From Prunus persica (lineage: Eukaryota > Streptophyta > Magnoliopsida > Rosales > Rosaceae), in NCBI RefSeq assembly GCF_000346465.2, contig NC_034011.1, positions 5,970,153 to 6,034,152 on the forward strand: a DNA stretch of 64,000 bases. The letters run 5' to 3'. Position 1 is the first letter of the stretch; each line of letters begins with the position of its first letter. Below the pieces are notes generated by a model. The model saw only the letters and a list, made by a program, of their open reading frames with translations. It was not told where the DNA came from and made no database searches. A program made the position numbers and the translations under genes. This document shows positions 21,570-31,906 of the stretch, piece after piece.

Positions 21570-24212
21570 ATGGGTAGTTGCTTGTCAATCTCCTTATCAT
21601 GCGATGCCATTGTTTCACGCTGCTGGGATTCCGTTTTTGGAAGAGTACGGTATGTACGTAAGCTCCAAGAAAACCTTCAAGCTCTCACAACTTCTTTACA
21701 AGAACTCAAGTCTTTAAAGGATGATGTGCAGAGAGAGGTTGAGCTTGCAGAGCGGCAGCCGCGATTAAAGCGGTTAGAGCAGGTAAATAACTGGATTTTA
21801 AGCGTGGAGGCTCTTGAGACTGAAATGAACCAAGTTATTGTAAGCCATAGCACTCAAGAAATTGAGAAATTATGCTGCGGAGGTTACTGCTCCAAGAACT
21901 ACAGATCCAGCTACAAGTATGGAAAAAAAGTTGCTAGAAAGTTGGTGGAAGTGGAGGCTTTGAAAAGCAAGGGAATTTTTGAAGAGGTGGCAGCAGAAAG
22001 CTTACCTACAGCTCTAGTGGATGTGATACCTAGTGAGCCAACAGTGGGCATGGAGCCGATTTTTGATCAGGTTTGGAGACACGTTGAAGATGAACAAGTG
22101 GGAATGATTGGCTTATATGGAATGGGTGGGGTGGGGAAGACCACCCTCCTTACCCAGATCCATAACAACTTCAACCGCACTCGTAATGATTTCAATCTTG
22201 TGATCTGGATTGTGGTATCCAAGGGCCACAAAATTGAAGTTATTCAAGATAAGATTGGTGAAAAGATTGGGCTGTCTAGTGGTGTATGGAAGCTTAAACA
22301 GCAGCATGAAAAAGCTGAAGACATCTTCAGAATCTTGAACACAAAGAAGTTTGTGTTATTAATGGATGATTTATGGGAGCCAGTTGAATTAACCAAAGTA
22401 GGGGTTCCAGCTCCTGACAGTCGGAACAAGTTCAAGATAGTTTTCACAACTCGCTCTGAGGAGGTATGTGGTCATATGGATGCCCAGAAGAAGATAAAGG
22501 TGGGGTGTTTGACTTGGGACAAAGCATGGAACTTGTTTCAGAAGAAGGTTGGGAAACAAACACTTCTTCTTCATCCAGATATCCCCAAGCTTGCTGAAAT
22601 TGTGGCGAACGAGTGTGGCGGTTTGCCACTGGCACTCATCACAGTGGGCAGGGTCATGGCCTGCAAGAAAACACCCCAAGAGTGGAAGCGTGCAGTTCAA
22701 GTCCTGAGAAGATTTGCCTCCGAGTTTTCAGGAATGGGAGATAAGGTATTCCCTCTTTTAAAATTCAGTTACGATAATTTACCAAGTCAGAAAGTTAGAT
22801 CATGTTTCTTATACTGTGCTCTGTTTCCGGAAGATTTTGTTATACTTAAAGATGACTTGGTATATTTTTGGATGTGTGAAGATATATTAGATGAATATGG
22901 TCATGTAGAGGAAGCCAAAAATGAGAGTTACCATATCATAGGAACTCTTCTTACCTCATGTTTGTTGGAAGATGAAGGAGATTCAGTAAAAATGCATGAT
23001 GTAATTCGTGACATGGCATTGTGGTTAGCTTGTGACCTTGGGAAAGAAGGTGAGAACATCCTTGTGGATACAGGTGCTTATCATGCACCAAATGTTGCGA
23101 AATGGAATGCGAAAAGGGTTTCATTGATGGGTAGTGGTATCAAATCTCTAGATGAAACACCAAGATCTCCCAATCTGTTGACCTTATTTCTCAGAGGAAT
23201 TTTTTTAAAGAGGATTGTGGATGACTTCTTTGATTTCATGCCTACGCTACGAGTTCTGGATTTGTCTGAAAATGTCCTTATAACTCAACTGCCAACTGGA
23301 GTTGCAAATCTAGTTTCATTACAACATCTGAATTTGTCCAAAACAGGCATAAAATGGTTGCCGGAGGAGTTAGCAGCATGTGCACGCCTAAAGTATTTGA
23401 ACTTAGAGCATACATTTAAGCTTGATTATGTTCCACCAAATTTATTATCAAGTTTTCCGCTGCTTGAAGTTTTGAGAATACTAGATTGTGGTTCTTCTGA
23501 CCGAATTTTTTTTTATAGTGAGGAAACCATGATAGACGAACTGCAGGGTTTGAAACACCTTGACGTCTTGTCTTTGACAGTTGGAAGTAGCTCTTGTTTC
23601 GAGAATTTGGACAGCCACCACATATTAGTGACTTGCACTCTAACTTTATGCCTCAAGGGCGAGGATTACGGGAACCCTTCAAGCTATCTTGATTTATCAC
23701 CTGTGGCGATGGCAAATATGAAACACCTTGATACCCTTCAAATTAAACGTATGGTGGGTGTGTACTCTACGTGGATAACACGTCTGGAAAATCCGAATCG
23801 CTTCCTTGGTCTTCAGTTCGTAGAAGTAGTAGATTGCACAAATCTCAAGAACCTGGAATGGCTCGTTTTTGCTCCAAATCTCATCCACTTGCATGTATAT
23901 GGCTGCTCTAAAATGACGGGAATACTCGGTTTGAACAGAACGGAAACTACCCCATTTGCAAAACTCACTGTTTTGCGTTTGAGCAAACTACCCCACTTGT
24001 GGAGAATATGCGAAAATCCCTTGCCCGTTCCATTTTTGAAGAAAATCCTTATATCTGGATGTCCAGTGCTCACTAGGCTGCCTCTCAACTCTAGCAGTGC
24101 TCAAACAAGTAATCTCATTATTGAAGGAGAGGAAAAGTGGTGGAATGGCTTAGAGTGGGAGGACCAAGCGGCTCGAAATGCTTTTCTTCCCTGCTTCAGA
24201 TCCTGTAAGTGA
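21570..24212 (+). CDS. RPS5-like CC-NBS-LRR resistance protein, copy B
   Basis: An 880-residue intracellular immune receptor, single coding exon. N-terminus MGSCLSIS has Gly2 and Cys4, as in RPS5 (MGGC), predicting myristoylation and palmitoylation at the plasma membrane. Coiled-coil region about 25-90. NB-ARC about 155-440: P-loop GMGGVGKTT 184-192, kinase-2 KFVLLMDDLW near 260, RNBS-B KIVFTTRSEEVC near 290, GLPLAL 351-356, RNBS-D CFLYCALFPED near 412, MHD 475-477. LRRs run from about 510 to the end. I chose ATG 21570 over an in-frame ATG 45 nt upstream because the upstream one lies before the likely 5'-UTR splice acceptor and the MGSC start matches the family. All NB-ARC motifs are intact. 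It is paralogous to copy C and to the broken copy A. Confidence 0.95.
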   Translation: MGSCLSISLSCDAIVSRCWDSVFGRVRYVRKLQENLQALTTSLQELKSLKDDVQREVELAERQPRLKRLEQVNNWILSVEALETEMNQVIVSHSTQEIEKLCCGGYCSKNYRSSYKYGKKVARKLVEVEALKSKGIFEEVAAESLPTALVDVIPSEPTVGMEPIFDQVWRHVEDEQVGMIGLYGMGGVGKTTLLTQIHNNFNRTRNDFNLVIWIVVSKGHKIEVIQDKIGEKIGLSSGVWKLKQQHEKAEDIFRILNTKKFVLLMDDLWEPVELTKVGVPAPDSRNKFKIVFTTRSEEVCGHMDAQKKIKVGCLTWDKAWNLFQKKVGKQTLLLHPDIPKLAEIVANECGGLPLALITVGRVMACKKTPQEWKRAVQVLRRFASEFSGMGDKVFPLLKFSYDNLPSQKVRSCFLYCALFPEDFVILKDDLVYFWMCEDILDEYGHVEEAKNESYHIIGTLLTSCLLEDEGDSVKMHDVIRDMALWLACDLGKEGENILVDTGAYHAPNVAKWNAKRVSLMGSGIKSLDETPRSPNLLTLFLRGIFLKRIVDDFFDFMPTLRVLDLSENVLITQLPTGVANLVSLQHLNLSKTGIKWLPEELAACARLKYLNLEHTFKLDYVPPNLLSSFPLLEVLRILDCGSSDRIFFYSEETMIDELQGLKHLDVLSLTVGSSSCFENLDSHHILVTCTLTLCLKGEDYGNPSSYLDLSPVAMANMKHLDTLQIKRMVGVYSTWITRLENPNRFLGLQFVEVVDCTNLKNLEWLVFAPNLIHLHVYGCSKMTGILGLNRTETTPFAKLTVLRLSKLPHLWRICENPLPVPFLKKILISGCPVLTRLPLNSSSAQTSNLIIEGEEKWWNGLEWEDQAARNAFLPCFRSCK

Positions 24213-24253
24213 GGAGGGGCTTCCTGAAATGCCCGTTCACCAATTTAATTGGG

Positions 24254-24641
24254 TAATGTCAGCAAAGTAACCGGGAGATTTCACTTTGTTTCCTTTCCCA
24301 TGTTTGTTTTGAGTAGGAATGGAAAACAAAGTTTGTATAATTTTTCAATTATACCCATATTAAATCAAATAAAAAAAGAATGCATTTAATGATACGTTGT
24401 AATTCTAAATTGTTCATAGGGACAAAATAGTCATGAAAATTGTGCATTGAATGTTGGCTCATTTTCCCAAACTTTCCCATGATGAGGGAAAACAAAACCC
24501 AAGTTAAGAGGAGGGCTTCACTTTCCTCCTACTTTCCCATGTGCCAGGCAACCATTTCCCATGCATGGACTTACCAAACATGGGAAAGCAATTGAATTCC
24601 TATTCCCAAGCCTCCTTTCCTATGAACCAAACGAGGCCTTA
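24254..24641. mobile_element. ~390-bp insertion in block B, unclassified
   Basis: Sequence from GTAATGTCAGCAAAG to AACCAAACGAGGCC is absent at the matching place in block A and after copy C. The right end, reverse complement GGCCTCGTTTGGTTC, is typical of short plant TIR elements with TTA target sites, and TTA follows directly. I could not find a matching left TIR, and about 28 bp of the A-type sequence is missing at the site, so the event was not a clean insertion. Confidence 0.5.
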
Positions 24642-27538
24642 AGGCAATGTATTATAATCCGGCTATGTACATGATGTCTGAACTTTAATAATTACATGAT
24701 TGTCAATATGATATTACATCATATTATTATTGCCAACAAATCGTTCCAATATGTTGATGGTTCTGATTAATTTTACATCAAGAAGTCTCGAGGTATGAAT
24801 TTTGACACAACAAGAGGTCTCTACGTAATTTGCTAATGTTTTCATGTTATAAGTTTGGTAATGAGATGTTATATTGTTAGTATATTTCCCTTTATTAATC
24901 CAACCCAACTAATGTAATGAAGAAACAGTGGTATGTCAATTAAAATTTATTCTTTTGTGATAATGGATAAAATATAAATAAAAAGAATTTATTCATTAAA
25001 ATATGTCTAACCCATTGCCAGAGAATACATGAGACAAATATAACTAATTTGACTTGTTCACATGGAATCATTTCTTGTTCACATGGAATAGGGAGACTAA
25101 TGACTTGTTCACATGGAATAATTTCTTGTTCTTATATAATTAATAATGCTGAAGCTAAAGAAAGTTGACCCAATAATTATTAATTTGAACAAGCATGATA
25201 AGCAATATCCAATATTGAAATTGGCCAGAATAGTTTATAAACTATATTACTTTATATTATTAATTAATTCATTTTCTCTTTGATTTCTTTTGTATAAAAT
25301 TGAAAAATATTAATACTTCTCGTTTCATTGATTCATTATCAGAAGATTCAGACCCAGAACCAACCAGTAGAGCTTTACTTATTAAAAGAAGACTATGAAC
25401 TTGACATGAACTTGATTACTCTCTGAATTTTTGTATTGATGGAGTTTCTTTACTTTTTCATGTGCTCTAAACACAAATGGGAAGTTGTTAATGTACATCA
25501 AATTCACTCAGATAATGAAGGGTTTAGTCACTGATCTCTCGGCAAGATAACATGGAATTTATCTCTATCTATTTGGAAAACCTTTTAAAGAGGTTTCAAA
25601 TCTCTAACGCCATCTTCAATGCTAAAAGGGCTAAATCCAAATTTTCACCCTTCAAAATACAACTATTCATGTATTGCCCGAACTCAAATAGTTTTTTCCC
25701 CCAACCCTCCAGACTCACCATAGCCTTATTAAATTGTCTAAAAATAGTTTAACTCTTTTTGTTAAAATAGTGAAACATTCTTGAGCTAAGTTTTGTTTAT
25801 AACTTCATGATTTATTTTTCCAAACATTTTTAACCTAAAAAATTAAAATTTGACTAACTTAATTTTATTTCAATTAAAATGAAAACTTGTAGGCCATTAT
25901 CCCATATAGCTTGAATTATTTTCTGATTTGGTGCTCATCTCCTCTTGTCTTCTTTCAATTATTTTTTGACTTTGTGTCCATCTCCCTTATCTCCTTCAGC
26001 TTTTCCTTTCTTGGATTCTCTTTATTTCATCTATATCTCCTCATCTATTTCTTGAATTATTATCTGACATGGTTCACATCCCACACTCTACATAAAGCAT
26101 CATCTTCTTGTGGTCTCAAATTCACACCTCTTTGGGGTTTTGGGGCCATATTGAAAAGGATTAAAAGGAGAATGAACAAAATTTTCAAAGTGAGAAATGA
26201 ACAAAATTGATTTTGGTGGGTTATTTAACAAATGAATGGGTATTTATAGAGTTTAGGATGAGTTTTGGGGTTACATCTCATTTTTACCATTTAATTATTT
26301 TTTTTCCCAACTAGATTTTATTTTTGAACGTTGAATCTATTTTATTTCCATTGAAATTTAAGAATTAATCCTCGCCTTTGATCATATAGCCGTTGGAACA
26401 ATTTGAAAAAAGAAAACAAAGGCAAGTTTTAATTGTGGCCATTTGATTTCAATGGCAATATTCATATTGCAATCCACGTGCCCCCAGGGGTGGCTGACAC
26501 AATGGGTCCACAAAACTGAAAGGGCACGAGGTTCCACCAGATGTCAAGATGAAATCTCGGAGGTCCAAGCCCAAGCCACGGATTTGCGCCCAAGATTTTC
26601 AGAGGTCAATGTGCAAGTGACAAAGGTCTCACAAGGAAAGAAATCAAGGAGGTTGATGACGATTCAGAATTTTCCAAAATGAGAGAAAATCAAGCAACCA
26701 TAATATCTCCGCCGACGTGATCTACGGATTTAGGGGGCCTTAAAAGGAAAGATTTTTTAAAGAGTTGACATTTGGCCATTCAATGGCCAACGCATGGGCT
26801 AACGGACGCCCTATATAAACTTCACCAAACGAAGGCAGAAGACACCCATCATCAGACACACAAACCTATTTTTCGTCTCACACTTTTCTTTTCTTAGACT
26901 TATTAGGATTTTACTTTTCAAGCACCTAGTGTAACAAGTCCTTCCTTTCCTTAGTGTAAGTTTAAATCCTTGCAATTTACATTACATTGTCATTTAAATT
27001 CAAGTTTATTTCAATCGCTTTCTTTTTCATTGTTATTGAATTTTCATTAAGTTTAAATTCAAGTTTAATTTAGTTTACTGTTCTTATCGTTCTTATTTCG
27101 TTCTTGTTTATTTATCGCTTTGATCTATTTTATCGCACTTTAATTCTCGTCTTTACGTTATTTATTTTACGCACTTTACTTTATGCATTTATCTTTAAAT
27201 TATATTTAATTTTAAGCACCTTTACTTTACGCACTTGTTCTTCGTTTCATTACGTTTCACCTTCAATCTTCATCTCCACCCACTCCACATCATTTGGTTG
27301 CTCACATAAAACCTTGACCTCGAGGTAGTGAAAGAACGTAGACCGTGAGGAGATTCCTTGCTCGGCCGATCAATCATTTGATTAAAAGTTAGAAGCGCGA
27401 CATATTCAACATACACTCACATTCCATCCAAGCCAAATTCGTGGCTTGGTGGTGGCATGCCCGACACTCGAAAAAGAAGTAGGACCAAAAGTTCCTTTCA
27501 TTGGCTTACTCGGCCAAAAAGAGGGAAACAGGTGCGAA
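24642..27538. other. Non-coding duplicated sequence of block B
   Basis: Collinear with 6550-10145, minus the solo LTR of block A. No gene found. It contains the B copy of the old LTR-type fragment, with CCTATATAAAC near 26811. Confidence 0.6.
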
Positions 27539-28449
27539 GAGGAAGAAGAAGAAGAAGAAGAAGGAGAGAGAGAGAGAGAGAGAGAGAGGTGGGAAGAGAT
27601 CGACACATTGAATGTGCAAAAATGAAAATGATATTGGTATTATAAATTAGTACCGCAATTACCGATTTGCTCCATGATTGACAAAACCGACCCATTCGGT
27701 TCGGTCTGTTTGTTTGTTTTTCATAATAAAATGCCAAGCTTAGATGTAAATATCTGTTTTCTCTACTTATTCCGACCTTCCCTTGTTTATAAATGTCAAG
27801 TCCCAGTTTAACTTATAATCCATGACTGTATGATGATTGTGATTATATATTATTGTATCATATGAAATCCTATGTCTCATTCCTTTTTCCATGTATTGCA
27901 TTATAATTTTCTAAAATCATTTTCTTGAGGAAAAAGTTTTAATGACAAAAATATCGGGTCTCCACTCCATGTACTCGACGAGCTTCCCGTTTACCTGGCA
28001 GAAGGCCAAATGGTGATAGCATACTCAGCCTCGACCAACTCTCCCTTGTCATCCCATCTACTCAATTAAACATGTCACTAATGGATGCAAAATACAGTCA
28101 GGGTAAGGTTTTTCATTTTTCACAAACATTTTGGTTTCATAACAATTTAGCTGAGGCGCATAATGTTTAGAACTTTCACTTAGGTAACCTTCTCATCTGG
28201 GCTTTCTGAATATTTCAATTTGGTCCATTCCCAACTTAGAAATGTTCATCTGGATTGCGATACATTGCGAATTTGCAAACATTGAAACAGAATGGCTCTC
28301 ATTTCTTGATTGATACCCACTCATTTGTTCTGAAATTGCACCTGGGTTTTCTTAGCTCCAACTATGTCTCGAGCGTAGTTTTCTTCTGGGTTCTTTGACA
28401 TTTCAACAAACAGTTTGAGCTCCAACTTGGTTTCAAGTTCTGTACCAAC

Positions 28450-29019
28450 ATGAGCGATTCTGGACCTACTTGCCAATTCTTTGCCCCATATCTTGAATCC
28501 GGTGACAACAAGCATCAACTAAAGCCTGAATTTCCTAATGCTGATAAAGATTTCAAAGATCACTCTGACATTGAAAGCCATCCTTTCAAGAAACCCAAAA
28601 CTTCTGAAGTTGTATTGATCTCTACGATGCCCATGGCGCAGAATAAAATGTTGCCTTGTAATTTCAAAACCAGACTTTGCAATAACTTCAAAATGGGTAA
28701 TTGCCATTATGGGCAGGGATGTTGTTTTGCCCATGGAATCAGTGATCTCCGCAAGACTTGGCGTAATTGGCAAGGACTGGAAACTCAGGAGGGCTTCAAG
28801 GCCAGGACTTGTGATCATAGAAGAACTTCTGATGATGTTTGCAGATTGTTCTTTAATGGGGGAAAATGCACATATGGAGACAAGTGCCGCTATCCTCATC
28901 ATGTAACTCCTGAAAACATCAGAGAGAAGTCAGCGATAAGCATTTCAACTACTGGTGCTCACATTGGTGGTTCTGATCAATTTGTTGAAAATGTTGATTA
29001 TTTTGGGTCCAGCATATGA
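28450..29019 (+). CDS. CCCH zinc-finger protein, C3H39-like (two fingers; probably truncated)
   Basis: A 189-residue product, predicted RNA-binding or nucleic-acid-associated. Finger 1 is CX7CX5CX3H (CNNFKMGNCHYGQGCCFAH, about residues 77-95). Finger 2 is CX8CX5CX3H (CRLFFNGGKCTYGDKCRYPH, near 131-150). The stretch SAISISTTGAHIGGSDQ after finger 2 matches plant C3H39-type proteins, recalled from memory. Those normally continue into a third finger and a conserved tail; here the frame stops after VDYFGSSI. A tail-like exon exists 0.9 kb downstream (29961-30269), but no third finger is visible between them. It is therefore a shortened gene or early pseudogene. Block A has lost this exon. Confidence 0.75.
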   Translation: MSDSGPTCQFFAPYLESGDNKHQLKPEFPNADKDFKDHSDIESHPFKKPKTSEVVLISTMPMAQNKMLPCNFKTRLCNNFKMGNCHYGQGCCFAHGISDLRKTWRNWQGLETQEGFKARTCDHRRTSDDVCRLFFNGGKCTYGDKCRYPHHVTPENIREKSAISISTTGAHIGGSDQFVENVDYFGSSI

Positions 29020-29960
29020 TAGTTTTGCTGATGTTTACTTGCTATAAGTTTGGTCATATGAATATTTTACATGTTATATTCTTAGTATATTTCACTTTTA
29101 TTAATCCAACTAATGTAATGAAGTAACATTGGTGTGCCAAAATTAAAATTTATTATTAGTCATAGCTTATCGTGTAAGGGACATAGGAAATTGTTTATTT
29201 TACTTATTTTGCCTAGAACATGAAAACAAATTGGTTGCTTGACTTCATTAAAGTATGTCTAGCCCATTGTAAGAGGATCAATTGATTTCTCATGAGTCAT
29301 GGCCCATAAGAACTCTAGTTTCGTTTCACTGGTTCATTATGTCAGAAGAGGCACCCAAGGGATATTGGTCTAATGGACTTGGTATTTGGAATGCATGATT
29401 GGTGATGGTATTCATAATGCTGTTGCAATTTTCTCAATTCTTATTTAGAAGGTGACCAGGCTTCTCCAAGGAAATTGATATTAGATATGTATGATTTCAT
29501 AGTGGCCTTATAAGGTTTTTGCTCTTGCTGCAAGTTGGTTTATAAGTTTATAGAGAGAGAGAGATATAGTCTTTCAGTGCCTGGTTGTCTGCTTGATGCA
29601 TCGAATGTTTGACATGAACTTGATTACTCTTCCCTTAAATTTTTATTTTTTTTTGTTGTTGTATTGACAGAGTTTCTTTACTTTTTTTTTTTCTTTTTTT
29701 TTCCCATGTGCTCTAAAGAGAAATGGGAAGTTGTTAATGTACATAACCTTCATTTTAGGCATTTGGCAGTATCTTTTCTATTTTGTTTTTAAAGTACATA
29801 ACCTTCATTTTGTACTGATCATTACAAAAATGGCACCCATTATTGGTAGCCATTTGTAGTGATGAACCAGAGGCCGTTATGTTTTTCCTGCAGAACCAAT
29901 CTAGAGTCATGAATTGTTGATTGTTCACATTCATCAATGTCCCTTTTGATTGACTAAGAG

Positions 29961-30269
29961 ATGCTCAATATTGTGCGATGTGCAATGATTCTCAGAAAAC
30001 TAAACTCTGAGTCGTATCATTGTTTTACAGAACTAATGAAGCTTTGTGGCTATATGGCAGTGGAATCAAGAAGTGTGCAGAATTTGAGGACTTCTTCTAC
30101 AAGTATGTCAAAACGTAGGATGGGAATTGGGGCTACTTATCATAAACAAGTGCAGGGTATGGAATGCAACTTCAAGTGGAACAAACTCGAGAAAATGAGT
30201 CGCATCTATGCTGATTGGATTGAAGATATCCCTCTTGTACATGGCTCATCAAGCAAAGCGGAGTGCTGA
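29961..30269 (+). pseudogene. C3H39-like C-terminal exon, block B
   Basis: Encodes a segment with KWNKLEKMSRIYADWIED and the tail HGSSSKAEC. It may be the last exon of the gene at 28450 or a stranded remnant. It is preceded by CAG-ending pyrimidine-rich stretches (for example TTTTACAG at about 30030), so splicing is possible but unproven. The third CCCH finger expected in this family is absent. Confidence 0.6.
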
Positions 30270-30349
30270 TCGAGTTTAGTTTGATATGTGTAAAGGAAGA
30301 GATTAGCTCTGTATTCTTCCTGTACAGATAGGAAGTTTGTTGTGTTTTC

Positions 30350-31480
30350 CTAGATCTAACACCTTAGTTTTGTTGAACAAGTGCGGATTGACGTTTGATC
30401 TCGATACATGGCTTATGGCTTAATAATCAGAAGATGCTTCGAATGAATCCAACTCTGCTGAATCAGGAGAATCCAACTCGACCAGAAAACCAGCAAACCT
30501 AAGTCCCTACAAAGAGGGCTTCTTATATCTTGATTTTCCCCTATCTCTGTTATCCAGGGATTTCAGTCGTTACTTTGCTTTTTGTAAAGGCATGTTTTCT
30601 TTTTACAAGATGTGGTGTGTCAAATGGATGTAACTAGCAGAAAATTGGTGAACTGACTTGAGAATGTTATTTGCCAGTACCTCTCAGAGAATGCTCCTTA
30701 GCTATGTGTGTTCTTGGTTGTGTGTGTATGAATCTGATTTGTGGCTGCTCAAAATCTACCTTATGTGTTTGCTGCTGTGTTAGACTCTAGTTAATTCCAG
30801 TTGGTAAATTTGTAGAAAATGAGTAATGAGGAATGGTTGGTGTTTCTTTAAATGTTGTTCTCAGCAACATTTGATAACTACGCTCTTTGCATTTGTTGTT
30901 CAGTGTTTCAAATTCTTATGCTCTTGTTCCTACTGTTTCCATGGTTCCATGGTTCCATGGTAGCAGAACAGCACAATATAGCTTCTATTGCTGCCAAATT
31001 CTTGATGTATCTCTACTTTCCCAATATTCCTTTTCTAGCGAATTAAAATTGCGACGACACAATTGTTCATCTCTTTATCATCATGCCATTTTTTGGATGC
31101 AGAAGTGATGAGGGAAATGCAGAATGGATAGGCCAGCAGACATGCTATTTGTAACTGGTCGTCCAAGAAGTTGAGAAAGTTGCTCTACAAAGCTGGCGCT
31201 TTATGAATTTTTTTTTTCAATTATTCCGTCATCTGTAGTGTAGTGTAGCTTTGCTTACTTACCAGTAAAAGTATGTTAAAAAATAACTTCACTGAATGCA
31301 AAGGTTTTTTACTGCGCCTCAATCTGTTTGTTTTTCTATAATTAGCGGATTTCATTTTCATGACAAGGAGGAAAACAGGGGAAAACAGAACTAGGGAAAG
31401 AAACTCTCTCGCCATAAACTGCTGCTATTTAATTTACAGATATTTTCTCTACAGGCTACACTGCAGTCTGCAGCCATACA
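30350..31480. other. Intergenic between block B and NLR copy C
   Basis: No recognisable gene. Ordinary AT-rich sequence; a small CCATGGTTCCATGGTTCCATGG repeat lies near 30940-30961. Confidence 0.5.
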
Positions 31481-31544
31481 ATACAAAAGCTCCCACGTCA
31501 CCTTCTAAATGCCATAGTTGACTTTCAGCCTGCAAAGTCTTCCT

Positions 31545-31893
31545 GTAAGTGACATTATTGTTAGAACGGCCCGATTCGGCCTGGCCTGGTCGGGAAGAGA
31601 TTCACATAGAGACTGTCGTTACCCGGGAATCTATTTCTTTCTATGTTAGCTAGCGGGGGCGGGCTTTCCTATGGTAGTCCCGCTGCTGCCTCTGACCGTC
31701 CGTCCCGTCTCATCTTGATTTGGCTGTACTTGTATGTAGCCACCCTCCACATGATAGCCTAAAACTTTTCCTTTCTAGACGCAGCTCGCCCTTTGTGAGT
31801 CTTTCTTCTCCCAAAAATGTTCTGAGCTTAAGTGCAAATGTGGTCTGAGGGAAAGGATTTCTTCTTCTCTGCTTAGCTTATTCTTGTGCTCAG
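31545..31893 (+). promoter_or_regulatory. Enlarged 5'-UTR intron of NLR copy C with GC-rich insert
   Basis: The donor CCT/GTAAGTG (31545) and acceptor TGTGCTCAG (31893) match those of copy B, but the intron is 349 nt against 67 nt. The extra ~310 bp (about 31565-31875) is GC-rich and unlike its surroundings (for example GCTAGCGGGGGCGGGCTTTC). It looks like organellar, perhaps mitochondrial, DNA; that origin is a guess from composition. Confidence 0.5.
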
Positions 31894-31906
31894 AGAAAGC
31901 AAAGCA

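Larger units (their letters stand above)
23298..30349 (+). repeat. Segmental duplication, block B
   Basis: This is the partner of block A (5574-11899), in the same order and orientation. It keeps the empty site of A's solo LTR (26220/26221) and the CCCH exon deleted in A. The real left limit of the duplication is unknown because the A copy is cut by the CACTA element. Confidence 0.9.
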
